64,000 bases of DNA from Palsa-504 sp963739135 (GCA_963739135.1 CAVTZG010000008.1:186001-250000); one strand, 5' to 3'. Positions 52,680 through 61,663 are shown, numbered from the stretch's first letter. The notes: generated by a model not told the origin, from the sequence alone. Program-made: numbers and translations.

Positions 52680-53675
52680 TCAGGACAAGGCGCGGTCATG
52701 CGGCGCGGCCCAGTCCAGCAGCGGGCCGTCGGGGACGATTCTGGCCGGGTTGATGTGCGGATGCGTGGTGTAGTAGTGCCGCTTGATGTGGTCGAAGTTC
52801 GTTGTGTCCCGGAAGGCGGGCTGCGAGTACAGGTCGCGCGCGTAGCCCCACAGGTTCGGGTAGTCGGTCAGCCGGCGCAGGTTGACCTTGAAGTGGTAGT
52901 GGTAGACCGCGTCAAACCGGGCCAGGGTGACCCAGAGCCTGACGTCGGCCTCGGTGATCTCGTCACCGAGCAGGTACCGGCGGCCGGCCAGGCGCTGCTC
53001 CAGGTCGTCCAGGGTGGCGAAGACCCTGGACACCGCGTCGTGGTAGGCGTCCTGGGAGGTGGCCATGCCCGAGCGGTACACGCCGTTGTTCACGGTCTCG
53101 TAGACGACCGCGTTGATCGCGTCGATCTCGGGGCGCAGGGCCTGCGGGTACAGGTCCGTGCCGTTGGAGAACGCGCCGAACTGGGTGTCCAGGTCGATCG
53201 TGATGTCGGGGAAGTTGTTGCTGGCGATCCGGCCGGTCTCCCGGTCCCACAGCACGGGGACGGAAATATGCCCGTCGTAGCCGGGCTCGGTGACCTCATA
53301 GGCCTCGCGCAGCAGCGAGAACCCGTTGACCGGGTCCAGCGAGTGCCCGGGGCCCTCGCGGAACGCCCAGCCGCGGCCGTCCCTGACCGGGTCAACCGCT
53401 GACAGCGAGATGGCCTGCTCAAGGCCGAGCAGCTTACGCACGATCGCGGTCCGGTGCGCCCACGGGCAGGCCCAGGAAATGTACAGGTGGTACCGGCCGG
53501 CCACGGCCGGGTACCCGCTCGAGCCGTCCGCGGTGATCCGGCCGCGGAACGGGTAGGCCGGCCGCACGAACTCCCCAGTGGCCGGCTGGGGCTGCTTCCG
53601 CCTGAAGTCGCCGTAGTCGCCGAAGGCCGCGAAGTCGACCGGGCTTGCGCCGCCTGCCTGCTGAGCGGTGGTCAT
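52680..53675 (-). CDS. Glutathionyl-hydroquinone reductase-like (GST Xi/ECM4 family) protein
   Basis: A 331-residue protein of the Xi-class GST family. The N-terminal thioredoxin fold has FRGRITADGSSGYPAVAGRY and the active-site segment YISWACPWAHRTAIVRKLLG near 70, where the Cys in WACPWAH is catalytic. The helical domain includes the Tyr-rich conserved block NGVYRSGMATSQDAY near 210-225, GRRYLLGDEITEADVRLW near 236-253 and PAFRDTTNFDHIKRHYY near 295-312. In actinobacteria such proteins reduce mycothionyl or glutathionyl quinones. The motifs are complete. Confidence 0.93.
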   Translation of the reverse strand: MTTAQQAGGASPVDFAAFGDYGDFRRKQPQPATGEFVRPAYPFRGRITADGSSGYPAVAGRYHLYISWACPWAHRTAIVRKLLGLEQAISLSAVDPVRDGRGWAFREGPGHSLDPVNGFSLLREAYEVTEPGYDGHISVPVLWDRETGRIASNNFPDITIDLDTQFGAFSNGTDLYPQALRPEIDAINAVVYETVNNGVYRSGMATSQDAYHDAVSRVFATLDDLEQRLAGRRYLLGDEITEADVRLWVTLARFDAVYHYHFKVNLRRLTDYPNLWGYARDLYSQPAFRDTTNFDHIKRHYYTTHPHINPARIVPDGPLLDWAAPHDRALS

Positions 53676-53801
53676 GGCGGTTGTAACCCGGCAGCAGCGG
53701 CGGCCATTCCATGTCGTTCTTTACAGGGGCAGCGAATCGGGTGCGGGCCGGCCACGCGCACGCGCCCCGCAATCCCCCAGATACGAGACTTCGTGCGGTG
53801 G

Positions 53802-53854
53802 CCGCGGACAAGCCGTAGTTGCTGAGCGTGATCGGAATGCCGGGTCGCCGAGTT
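53802..53854. repeat. 53-bp direct repeat, right copy
   Basis: Right copy of the repeat at 52490-52542 in the same orientation, 1312 bases away. It falls upstream of the GST-like gene start, in an untranslated stretch. The last 30 bases of the two copies are identical. Confidence 0.9.
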
Positions 53855-54021
53855 TCCGTACCGCCGATTTATTTCGGCTGGTGTTAGAAGCGCTGGAGCG
53901 TGGCATCTGCGCGCAGACGCTCCAGTTCGGGGCAGAGCGCCGGGTTCACCTGACCGTGAGGGAGCTGGGATAGGGTCGAGGCCACGTCGGTGGCAGGCGT
54001 GGTGGCCGGCTGGAGGGCGGC

Positions 54022-54600
54022 ATGGCTAACGAGCGTGAGTCTGTAGCCCCGGCCAGCCGCGAACTGGCCGGCACGGTGCTGGACGCCTTCACCAGGCACC
54101 GGCTGGTCGGCATCGGAGAGTCGCACGGCCTGCAGGACCATCACGACGCGCTGCAGTTGCTGCTGGCCGATCCGCGGCTGCCCGAGGTGGCCGACAACAT
54201 CGTCGTGGAATTCGGCAACGCGCGCTACCAGGACACCATGGACCGGTTCATCGCCGGCCAGCCGGTCGCCGATGCCGATCTGCGCGCGGCCTGGCGGAAC
54301 ACCACGCAATCCCCCCGGCAGACCTGGGACGCGCCGGTCTGCGAGCAGTTCTACCGGACGGGTGCACGCGGTCAACCGGGCGCGGCCGGCCGGCCGCCAG
54401 ATCCGCGTGCTGCTCGGCGACCCGCCCATCGACTGGGCCGCGGTCACCGACGGCAGCGGGATCGGCGCCTTCCTGGCCCAGCGCACCGCGCACGCGGCAT
54501 CGGTGGTGGAGCAGCAGGTGCTGGCCAAGGGCCACCGGGCGCTGCTGTGCTACGGCGCGGCCCACCTGGTGCACCCCGGCCTGAGTCTGCGCCTGCCGCG
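54022..54600 (+). pseudogene. EreA/ChaN-like gene, frameshifted and truncated
   Basis: The first frame encodes LVGIGESHGLQDHHDALQLL and IVVEFGNARYQDTMDRFIAG, like the N-terminus of erythromycin-esterase/ChaN-fold proteins. An extra G at about 54360 (ACGGGTGCAC for ACGGTGCAC) moves the rest, VHAVNRARPAGRQIRVLLGD and AAVTDGSGIGAFLAQRTAHA to HRALLCYGAAHLVHPG, into a second frame. After about 54600 the similarity fades. The catalytic GESHG motif is intact, but the product as read would be broken. Confidence 0.7.
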
Positions 54601-54885
54601 GGGCGGTTCCGCAGGCGTTGGTCCCGGGCGGCAAGGCCCAAGGTCACCAGTCCCGCCGCCACCCCCGCGCCTGGATCTCGCCGTGATCCGGTCCGCACTA
54701 CAAGGATGGGCAGGGCCGGGCACGATCGGATGCCGCTACAGAATCGCCTATTATGCGCGACCGCGAGCGCAGGACACCGCCGCACCCGAACCCAGAACGG
54801 CGGCTACTTGCGCGCTGCCGCGGATCAGCGCCAGTTACAGAACGTGACTGCGAGTTTAGGACCGCACGGCGGCCTGCGTGGCCGG

Positions 54886-55049
54886 CATGCCGCGGTCACG
54901 GCGGGCTACCACCTCAGCAAGCGGCACTGGAACACCGTCCGCTCGACGGCTCCGTGCCGGATAACGAGGTGCTGGAGCTGATCGGTCACGCCTACGACCT
55001 GGTGGTGGCACATCTGACCAAGGCTCAGCAGAGCAAGCTGATCACCTGA
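54886..55049 (+). pseudogene. C-terminal relic of an MmcQ/YjbR-family protein
   Basis: HAAVTAGYHLSKRHWNTVR in one frame and LDGSVPDNEVLELIGHAYDL (then VVAHLTKAQQSKLIT, TGA) in another are the C-terminal part of a YjbR-like protein, where W-N-T-V-x-L-D-G-S-V-P is the conserved link. A missing C near 54945 explains the frame change. The N-terminal half is absent. Confidence 0.7.
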
Positions 55050-55176
55050 CAGCCGATCGGCGGCCGCGGTCACCCGCCCGCGACCCGTGATCGCGCCCGG
55101 ACAACTGATCTTGCCCGGACCTGGACCGGCCGCCGGTACCGGCCGTACGATCCCGGTGCGGGTAAGGAGCGTCAGC

Positions 55177-55527
55177 ATGCGATTCACCGACTACTCCTTC
55201 GGGTCCATTCGGGTCGACGGCGTGACCTACGATCACGACCTGGTCATCGACCGCGGGAAGATCCGGAAGCGCAAGAAGGCCGCATCGCGGAGGTTCCGCG
55301 GCGCGTACGGGCACACTCCGCTCTCGGCCGCGGAGGACATCCCATGGCGCTGCCGCCGGCTGGTGATCGGCACCGGCGCCGACTCCGCGCTGCCGGTGTT
55401 GCAGCAGGTCCGGGAGGAGGCCCGCCGCCGCAAGATCGACCTCGTCGTCCTGCCCACGGCGGAGGCGATCGGCGTGCTGGCTCAGACCACCAAGGACACC
55501 AACGCTATCTTGCACCTGACCTGCTGA
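55177..55527 (+). CDS. Mth938-domain protein
   Basis: A 116-residue protein of the Mth938/NDUFAF3-like fold: FTDYSFGSIRVDGVTYDHDL, the basic IRKRKKAASRRFRGAYGHTP stretch, and VIGTGADSALPVLQQVREEA then LVVLPTAEAIGVLAQTTKDT. The fold binds small ligands; bacterial functions are not settled. The ATG at 55177 follows AAGGAG at 55164-55169. It reads through to a normal end and is intact, unlike the relics upstream. Confidence 0.85.
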   Translation: MRFTDYSFGSIRVDGVTYDHDLVIDRGKIRKRKKAASRRFRGAYGHTPLSAAEDIPWRCRRLVIGTGADSALPVLQQVREEARRRKIDLVVLPTAEAIGVLAQTTKDTNAILHLTC

Positions 55528-55692
55528 ACCTGTCGGCGTGGTACCGGAAACTCCCTTCAACGGTTGCGTTCCTTCTCCGCCCCGTCCGCCCCGTCCGCCC
55601 CGTCGCCGCCAGCAGCAGCGGCTGCCGGCTTTGCCGATCGAAGAGATGCAGGAAGTTCGTCGGCCACGGCCAGGGGTGCGCTTCGCCCTGTT

Positions 55693-56583
55693 CTACCTGC
55701 TGAGCATCTGGTCCTGGCTGGGGAACGGCGTTCCGCTGTGCCAGGGCAGGACCTGGCCAAATTGGACGAGTTCGCCGTAGGTCGCTGGGTCGGGCCCGTC
55801 GGCCAGGATCAGGTCGAGCACGGCCCGCGCGGCCTGGTCGGGGGTTTGCGCGCGGCTGTAGTCGTCGAACCATGGCCGGGACGCCCGGGTGTCCACCAGT
55901 CCGGGGCACACCGCGGCCACGAGGGTTCCCTTGGCCAGATCTGCCGCCCGGCGCTGTGTGGCGACCGCGCGTACCGCGGCGACCTGGGCCACTTTGGAGG
56001 GCACGTTGATCCAGCGGGGCCAGCCCTGTTCCTCGGCCGTGCCGTCGTGGATGGCGGTCCGCCAGGACTCCACGGCCGCCTCGACCTCCTCCAGCGTTGC
56101 CCCGTCGAACAGCGGCTGCAGGCGAGGGTCCAGGTGGCCGAGTGTGCCCAGCGAGCTGGCCACGACGATGAGCCGGCCGCCGGGCCGGAGCACGGGGCCG
56201 AAGGAACGCAGCACCGCATGGGTGCCCCCGTTGGCGACGTCGATGAATTCGTCGGCCTGCTCGGACTGCGGCCGGTCCGGGGTGAGCGCGGCGATCGCGT
56301 TGGAAATCACGATGTCCGCCCCGCCGTGGCGGTCAGCCAGTTCTGCGGCCAGCCCGGCCACGGCGCCGGTACCGGCGACGTCGAGAATCCGGCCGATCAC
56401 CCGGCTCCGCGTCCCGGCGCGCGTGGTGATCGCGGCGGCGGCGGCGTCGGCGACGCGCCGGGCATGGCGCCCGGTGAGCAGGACCAGGTCATCCGGGTCC
56501 ATGCGGGCGGCCAGGCCGGCGGCGAGAGCGAACCCGAGGCCCTGGTTGGCCCCGGTGACCAGGGCGATACGCGCGGCTGACAT
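55693..56583 (-). CDS. Short-chain dehydrogenase/reductase (SDR)
   Basis: A 296-residue NAD(P)-binding protein from the ATG at 56583. It has the SDR loop IALVTGANQGLGFALAAGLA near 6-25, the NAG-like motif replaced by NAIAALTPDR near 95, SSLGTLGHLDP near 140, and WINVPSKVAQVAAVRAVATQ near 195. The active-site Tyr-x-x-x-Lys is not obvious: VPSKVAQ has Lys but no Tyr at the usual place. It is divergent from the LysR gene with a shared palindrome, so it is the likely LysR target. The longer frame to 56634 would run into the operator. Confidence 0.85.
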   Translation of the reverse strand: MSAARIALVTGANQGLGFALAAGLAARMDPDDLVLLTGRHARRVADAAAAAITTRAGTRSRVIGRILDVAGTGAVAGLAAELADRHGGADIVISNAIAALTPDRPQSEQADEFIDVANGGTHAVLRSFGPVLRPGGRLIVVASSLGTLGHLDPRLQPLFDGATLEEVEAAVESWRTAIHDGTAEEQGWPRWINVPSKVAQVAAVRAVATQRRAADLAKGTLVAAVCPGLVDTRASRPWFDDYSRAQTPDQAARAVLDLILADGPDPATYGELVQFGQVLPWHSGTPFPSQDQMLSR

Positions 56584-56626
56584 GACCACCACGCTAGGCA
56601 TGTCCGGGTCATGCGTCCAGCGAAAG

Positions 56627-56649
56627 TTATGCATACGTGGTATGCGTAA
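56627..56649. promoter_or_regulatory. Palindromic operator between SDR and LysR genes
   Basis: TTATGCATAC and GTATGCGTAA flank a GTG centre, making a 23-base inverted repeat with one mismatch. The centre contains ATAC-GTG-GTAT, consistent with a LysR T-N11-A type site. It lies directly between the two divergent starts. Confidence 0.75.
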
Positions 56650-56654
56650 CAGTC

Positions 56655-57578
56655 ATGGACTTCGCCGATGTGTCGCTGGTGGCGCTGCGGGTCTTCCGCG
56701 AGGTGGCCGAGCGAGGCACCCTCACCTCCGCAGCGGCCGCGCTGGGCTACACCCAGTCCGCGGTCTCCCGGCAGGTCGCGTCGCTGGAACGGGCGGCAGG
56801 GGCACCGTTGCTGGAACGGCGCCACGACGGGGTGCGGCCGACCACCGCCGGGCATGTCGTGCTGCGCCACGCCGCGACCGTGCTCGATCAGATCGACGCC
56901 GCCGCGCGGGAACTCGCCGGCCTGCCCGCCGAGGCGGGCACGATCCGCCTGGGCTGGTTCACCAGCGCGGGCGCCAGCCTGCTGCCCCGCGCCCTCGCGG
57001 CCCTGCGCCGCGCCCATCCCGCCATCACCGTCATCACCCGGGAAGGCAGCACCCCCGCGCTGGTCCGCGCGCTGCGGGCCGGCAGCGTGGATCTGGCCCT
57101 GCTGGCCTCAGCACCGCCGTTCCGCCCACCCGACGCGGAGACACCCCCGCTGGACCTTCAGGTGCTCGCCGAACGCAGCCTGTGCGTCGCGGTACCCGCC
57201 ACCCACCCGCTCGCCCGCCAGAACGCAGCCGACGTCGCAGACCTGCGCGGTCAGCGCTGGATCGCCAGCCCCTCCTCCGCGGACGAGACACTGATGGGGG
57301 TCTGGCCCGGGCTGGACGAGCGACCCAAGATCACCCACACCGCCCGGGACTGGCTGACCAAACTGCACCTGGTCGCGGCAGGATGCGGCCTGACCACCGT
57401 GCCCGCCTCATTCGCGGCCATTGCCCCCCCGGGTGTGCGGGTCCTGGCCGTGCGCGGCGGGTCGCAGGAACAACGGCGCGTCATCCTGGCCCGGCTCCCG
57501 CACCCGCTCACCGAGCCAGCCGCCCGCCTCGCCGACGCCCTGCGCGCCGCAGCCACCGACGTGCCGACCCCGAGGTAG
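56655..57578 (+). CDS. LysR-family transcriptional regulator
   Basis: A 307-residue regulator from the ATG at 56655. The winged helix (DVSLVALRVFREVAERGTLT, AAAALGYTQSAVSRQVASLE) is at 1-60 and the substrate-binding domain, of periplasmic-binding type, follows with IRLGWFTSAGASLLPRALAA near 95 and LWLTKLHLVAAGCGLTTVP-like segments near 240. It would bind an inducer and activate the divergent SDR gene. The start follows the operator by 5 bases, so translation probably begins without a leader. Confidence 0.92.
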   Translation: MDFADVSLVALRVFREVAERGTLTSAAAALGYTQSAVSRQVASLERAAGAPLLERRHDGVRPTTAGHVVLRHAATVLDQIDAAARELAGLPAEAGTIRLGWFTSAGASLLPRALAALRRAHPAITVITREGSTPALVRALRAGSVDLALLASAPPFRPPDAETPPLDLQVLAERSLCVAVPATHPLARQNAADVADLRGQRWIASPSSADETLMGVWPGLDERPKITHTARDWLTKLHLVAAGCGLTTVPASFAAIAPPGVRVLAVRGGSQEQRRVILARLPHPLTEPAARLADALRAAATDVPTPR

Positions 57579-57778
57579 CCCACACCAACTACGCACCGGC
57601 ACACGACGTTCCAGATCATCCTCGTCTGTTCCCTCTGCCCAGAAGCATCAAGGACGCCAACGACCGCCCAGATTGGGCGGGAGTGTGCGCTTCGCTACGG
57701 CCGAGGACCAATCACACAACGTGAGCAGAAGCAGCCGGCCGCCGAGTTCCCGATCGCTTAGTACACGGGTGATCCGTG

Positions 57779-58034
57779 TCACTCCAGTGTTCTCGCGTCA
57801 CGCGCTGGGATGGTGCTGAAATGAGCAGCTTCCCGTGTCTTGTGCGTTTCGTGTCGGGGTCTGGCCAGGTCCGTTACCGGCTGGGCGACCAATCGGCCAT
57901 TTCCAGGCACACAGTCTCGGGTGCTGTTTGCTAGCACCGTCGGGCAGTGTGGAGCGCCTCACGACGCGTCTCGTGGCGGGCGCACGAGGCAGCCGGTCAC
58001 CCGGTCATGGTGAGGTGGCCGTCTACCCTGCGCA
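57779..58034. repeat. 256-bp direct repeat, left copy
   Basis: This 256-base sequence is identical to 60651-60906. The right copy contains the last 12 codons and stop of the AlkZ-like gene and its downstream flank; the left copy holds the same 3' end without the rest of the gene. The IS21-family element lies exactly between the copies. Confidence 0.95.
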
Positions 58035-58143
58035 CTGGCAGATAGGGCCTGTCGGTAGCTCTGGTCTGGGGACCTGGTAGCGGGTGTCGGGCGACCGGGT
58101 AGCAGCCGGTTGATGGCGGCTGCCACCCGGTCGCGGTTTGCGG

Positions 58144-58911
58144 CTATTCCCAGTAGGTGTCGGCCTGGCGGGCCTGGTGTGCACGCTGCCGGCGCATGTC
58201 GACCTCGCCGAGGTTGATGGTGCGGGCGTTGTTCGCGAGCCGGTTGACGATCGAGTCGGCAGCGACCCGGTCGGGCAGGGCCGTGACCCAGTAATCGGGT
58301 CCGGACTGGGAAGCGATGACAGTAGGCCTGCGGTGCTCACGGTTGGCGAGGATGGCGAACAGGTCGCTGGCCGCGTCGGGATCGATGCCGACGGTGAGGA
58401 AATCGTCGATGATCAGCAGGTCGGTGTCGGACAGCTCGTTGAGCAGCCGCTGATGGGCGATGGCGTCGCCGCGGGCGATGACGAGCTTGCGGGCCAGCTC
58501 GTCCATGCGGGTGTAGGCGACGTCGTGCTGGTTCTGGCACGCGGCGATCCCGATCGCGCAGGCGAGGTAGGTCTTGCCGCCGCCGGTCGGTGAGTTGATC
58601 AGCAGGTTGACCGGCTCGGCGGACCAGTCGTGGGCGGCGTAGCGGCGCATCCTGGTGGGGTTGATGCCGCGGCCCTCCCGGTAGTCGAGCTCGGCGATCG
58701 TGGCGGTCGGGATCGGGAAGCCGGCCTTGCGGATGAGGGCGGCGATCCGGTTCGCCCGGCGCTGTTCGAGCGCGTCGTCGATCGCGGTGAGGAACAGCTG
58801 CTCGGGCGTGAGCTCGTCGTTGGCCTCATCAGCGATCAGTTCCTCGAACCGGGTGGCGACGTGGGTGATCCGCAGGGTGCGGAACTTCTCGTAGTCGATG
58901 CTGGTGAACAC
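58144..58911 (-). CDS. istB: IS21 helper ATPase IstB
   Basis: A 255-residue AAA+ ATPase from the GTG at 58911. It has NSPTGGGKTYLACAIGIAAC as Walker A near 100, LLIIDDFLTVGIDPDAASD as Walker B near 160, and the sensor-like TVIASQSGPDYWVTALPD. IstB assists IstA by forming filaments on target DNA. The GTG lies 4 bases after the istA stop; the longer frame from the ATG at 58986 would overlap istA by 71 bases. Motifs are intact, so the element may be active. Confidence 0.93.
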   Translation of the reverse strand: MFTSIDYEKFRTLRITHVATRFEELIADEANDELTPEQLFLTAIDDALEQRRANRIAALIRKAGFPIPTATIAELDYREGRGINPTRMRRYAAHDWSAEPVNLLINSPTGGGKTYLACAIGIAACQNQHDVAYTRMDELARKLVIARGDAIAHQRLLNELSDTDLLIIDDFLTVGIDPDAASDLFAILANREHRRPTVIASQSGPDYWVTALPDRVAADSIVNRLANNARTINLGEVDMRRQRAHQARQADTYWE

Positions 58912-58915
58912 CTGC

Positions 58916-60505
58916 TCACCGCCCGTCGCGGTAGTAGCCGGCGCCGCGCACGAGCACGTCTTCGAGGGTCTGCTGGCCGCTGCCATCCAGCGGGGCGGGC
59001 TTGCACGTGGAGGCCGCGGGCTTGAACGGGGCTGGTTTCTTCTGGTCGCTGTCGATGGCTGTAATCAGCCGTTTGAGCGTCGAGTACGACGGGTGCCCGC
59101 CCATGTTCAGCAGTGCCTGGCAGGCGGCCTCGAGCCGCTGGGTGCTCCGGCGGCCGAGCGATTCGAGGATGTTCTGGCAGTCCAGGTAGCCCTGCGCTTC
59201 GATCTGGTACCGGTCCAGGAGCTGCTCGATCACCTTGACAGTCGCGGGCCCGCACGTGCGGGCCCGGTCCAGGAACCAGGTCCGCGACCACAGCCCGGCG
59301 ATATTGCGGTGCTGCGGGGGCACGTGCGCGGGGTCGGTGGAGTACTGGCCCTTCCTGCCGGTCTTGCGGACATGCTCGGCGACGATCTGCTGCCCGTCGA
59401 AGACCGTCACCCGACTGCTGGTCAGCCGCAGCCGCAGCAGCCGTCCGGCCAGCCGGTAGGGAATCGAGTAATGCTGATAGCCGGTCGTAACGTGATAATT
59501 GCGCTGCGCTTTCACCTCCTTCCATTCGACCTGCTCGAAGACCTCGCCGGGCAGCGGGGCCAGCGCCGGGGCTTCTTCCTGGCTGAACAGCTCGAACCGG
59601 GTCGTGCCGTCGGCCCGGCGGATCTCATGGTTGATCTCGAAGACCCGCTCATCGATGGCGTCGTTCAGCTCGGCCAGCGTCGTCCACGTCTCCTCGGCCA
59701 GATAGCCGATCACCCGCTTGTTGACGACGTTGACACCCGACTCGACCGCCGCCTTGTCGCGTGGCTTGCGCACCCGGGCTGGCACGACCGCGACCCCGTA
59801 GTGGTCGGCCATCTGCCGGTAACGGTCGGTGACGAACCGGGCAGCGTCGCCCCTGGCCTTGCGGTGCGTCGCGGTGGTCGCATTGTCGGGGACCAGGATC
59901 TGCACGGTCCCGCCGATGAACTCGAACGCGGCAACGTGCGCGGCGATCCACGCTTCCATCCGCATGTCAGTGAACGCACGGCAGAACACGTAGCCCGAGA
60001 ACGGCAGCACTGCCAGGAACAGGTACGCCCTGGACACCTCACCGGTCACGGCATCGACCAGCGCGATCGTGTCGCCGGCCCAGTCGACCAGCATCGCCCT
60101 GCCGGGCTCGTGATGCAGCACCGCGACCAGGTCGTTGCGGACCGCGAACTCGCCGAACAGGTGGCAGTACTGCGCATACCCGTACCGGCGCAGCGGCGTG
60201 CTCGCCGCCGCGTAGGCACGCCAGGCCTGCAGCAGCGTGAAATGCCGGTTCGCTTTCATCGACCTCGCCACCCGCGCGAAGTCCGGCTGCTCGTACTCCG
60301 CCGACACCCGCGACCTGCCATCGGGGAACAAACCCGCCAGATCATCCTCGCTCATCACGCCCAGCCGCCCGGCCGTGATCTCGTGCACCCTTATCGCGGC
60401 CTTCGCCGCCGACACGTCACGATGCGAGCAGCCCGCTGCCGCCACAACCTCCCGGTAACTACGGCCCTTCAGCAGCAAGGACATGATCAACCTGTAATCC
60501 GCCAT
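58916..60505 (-). CDS. istA: IS21 transposase IstA
   Basis: A 529-residue transposase from the ATG at 60505. The N-terminal HTH (YRLIMSLLLKGRSYREVVAA, CSHRDVSAAKAAI) is followed by the integrase core: first Asp in LVDWAGDTIALVDAVTGE, second in LVPDNATTATHRKARGD, and Glu in RDKAAVESGVNVVNKRVIGY. All three catalytic acids are present. The C-terminal domain contains the Arg/Lys-rich Mu-like beta barrel. istB follows after 4 bases. Confidence 0.95.
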   Translation of the reverse strand: MADYRLIMSLLLKGRSYREVVAAAGCSHRDVSAAKAAIRVHEITAGRLGVMSEDDLAGLFPDGRSRVSAEYEQPDFARVARSMKANRHFTLLQAWRAYAAASTPLRRYGYAQYCHLFGEFAVRNDLVAVLHHEPGRAMLVDWAGDTIALVDAVTGEVSRAYLFLAVLPFSGYVFCRAFTDMRMEAWIAAHVAAFEFIGGTVQILVPDNATTATHRKARGDAARFVTDRYRQMADHYGVAVVPARVRKPRDKAAVESGVNVVNKRVIGYLAEETWTTLAELNDAIDERVFEINHEIRRADGTTRFELFSQEEAPALAPLPGEVFEQVEWKEVKAQRNYHVTTGYQHYSIPYRLAGRLLRLRLTSSRVTVFDGQQIVAEHVRKTGRKGQYSTDPAHVPPQHRNIAGLWSRTWFLDRARTCGPATVKVIEQLLDRYQIEAQGYLDCQNILESLGRRSTQRLEAACQALLNMGGHPSYSTLKRLITAIDSDQKKPAPFKPAASTCKPAPLDGSGQQTLEDVLVRGAGYYRDGR

Positions 60506-60650
60506 CGACGTATGTGCCTCCGTGCTCGAAGGCGGCGCCCAGTGCGCCGCCACGAGCAACCCGACCACACCGAATCGACAGCGCTACCAGCAATCCAGAA
60601 CCGTGCTACCAACTCCACGGACTCGCGCTACCAAGATCGGTCATCCGCCA

Positions 60651-60906
60651 TCACTCCAGTGTTCTCGCGTCACGCGCTGGGATGGTGCTGAAATGAGCAG
60701 CTTCCCGTGTCTTGTGCGTTTCGTGTCGGGGTCTGGCCAGGTCCGTTACCGGCTGGGCGACCAATCGGCCATTTCCAGGCACACAGTCTCGGGTGCTGTT
60801 TGCTAGCACCGTCGGGCAGTGTGGAGCGCCTCACGACGCGTCTCGTGGCGGGCGCACGAGGCAGCCGGTCACCCGGTCATGGTGAGGTGGCCGTCTACCC
60901 TGCGCA
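60651..60906. repeat. 256-bp direct repeat, right copy
   Basis: Right copy of the repeat at 57779-58034, identical over all 256 bases. Bases 60869-60906 are the 3' end of the AlkZ-like gene, and the remainder is its downstream flank. Confidence 0.95.
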
Positions 60907-61663
60907 GCCTGCCAGCACGGACCTGGCCGTCCACGAGTGTGTCCGTCCAGTACCAGTGCCAGGAGAACCAGCGCCGCAGCTCACGCTCGGGCGCGACGAC
61001 CGCGGCGCGTACGCCGGCAGCGACCAGGTCTGCCAGGGCGCGGCCGGGATCGGCATCCGCTTCGCCGTGGCCCGGGTAGGCCTGATCCCAGCGGGCCAGC
61101 TCGCTCGAATACGAGTGTCCCTCACCAGCGGTCACGTGCAGCGAGCGCGAGATGATCGCGCCGCACCGCTCCAGCGGGGAGCGCAGCGCATTCAGTTCCT
61201 GCCGTTTGAGCCGGAGCTCTACCCGCAGGTCCTCGACGCTGGATGGCCCGGCGGCGGCCAGATGATCCAGCAGCCGGCGCCAGCCAGGATCGGCAGCGCG
61301 CATGCGGCCGATCTCGGCCCGGCAGATCGGGTCAAGCAAGCCGGCGACCTCGCTGGACACGAGCAGATTCTTGCCGCGGTGGACCCCGGCGATGAGGTAG
61401 CCGCGCCCGGCGAGCTCGCCGAACCACGGCCACTTGGTCGCTGGCCAGGTCGCGAAACCCGGGCTCCCTGCCTTGTATGGATCCTCATGGCACGCCTCGT
61501 ACAAGCTCGGCAGCGCGCAGTCTGCGGTGCGGGTCAATAGCCCACGGTCCCGCAGGAACGCCTCGGCCTCGGCGAGCGTCTCCAGCGCCCGGTCGGGGTT
61601 CAGCCGGCACTCGAACGCCCGCCGCCGCAACTGCTCCGCCAGCGGCTCCACAGGTTCCATCAT
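60869..61663 (-). CDS. AlkZ-like winged-helix protein
   Basis: A protein of about 264 residues from the ATG pair at 61663/61660, with GGAGGG directly upstream. It has LRRRAFECRLNPDRALETLA, SLYEACHEDPYKAGSPGFAT, KWPWFGELAGRGYLIAGVHR, and LDHLAAAGPSSVEDLRVELR, the C-terminal winged helix. The pattern suggests relatedness to the HTH_42/AlkZ-type DNA glycosylases, but it lacks the QxQ motif, so base-excision activity is not shown. Its 3' end lies in the 256-bp repeat; the coding frame is complete. Confidence 0.6.
   Translation of the reverse strand: MMEPVEPLAEQLRRRAFECRLNPDRALETLAEAEAFLRDRGLLTRTADCALPSLYEACHEDPYKAGSPGFATWPATKWPWFGELAGRGYLIAGVHRGKNLLVSSEVAGLLDPICRAEIGRMRAADPGWRRLLDHLAAAGPSSVEDLRVELRLKRQELNALRSPLERCGAIISRSLHVTAGEGHSYSSELARWDQAYPGHGEADADPGRALADLVAAGVRAAVVAPERELRRWFSWHWYWTDTLVDGQVRAGRLRRVDGHLTMTG

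Larger units (their letters stand above)
58036..60650 (-). mobile_element. IS21-family insertion sequence
   Basis: A 2615-base element with istA and istB in order on the minus strand. Its ends read TGGCAGATAGGGCCTGTCGG at the left and, on the opposite strand, TGGCGGATGACCGATCTTGG at the right, so both begin TGGC-GAT. Both ends carry three spaced GGTAGC motifs facing inward, as expected for the multiple transposase-binding sites of IS21. No short target duplication is seen; instead a 256-base direct repeat surrounds the element. Confidence 0.92.

Noticed and set aside
57779..58034. 256-bp repeats as ordinary target-site duplications
   Set aside because: Far longer than the 4-8 bp made by IS21 transposases; recombination between IS copies is more likely.
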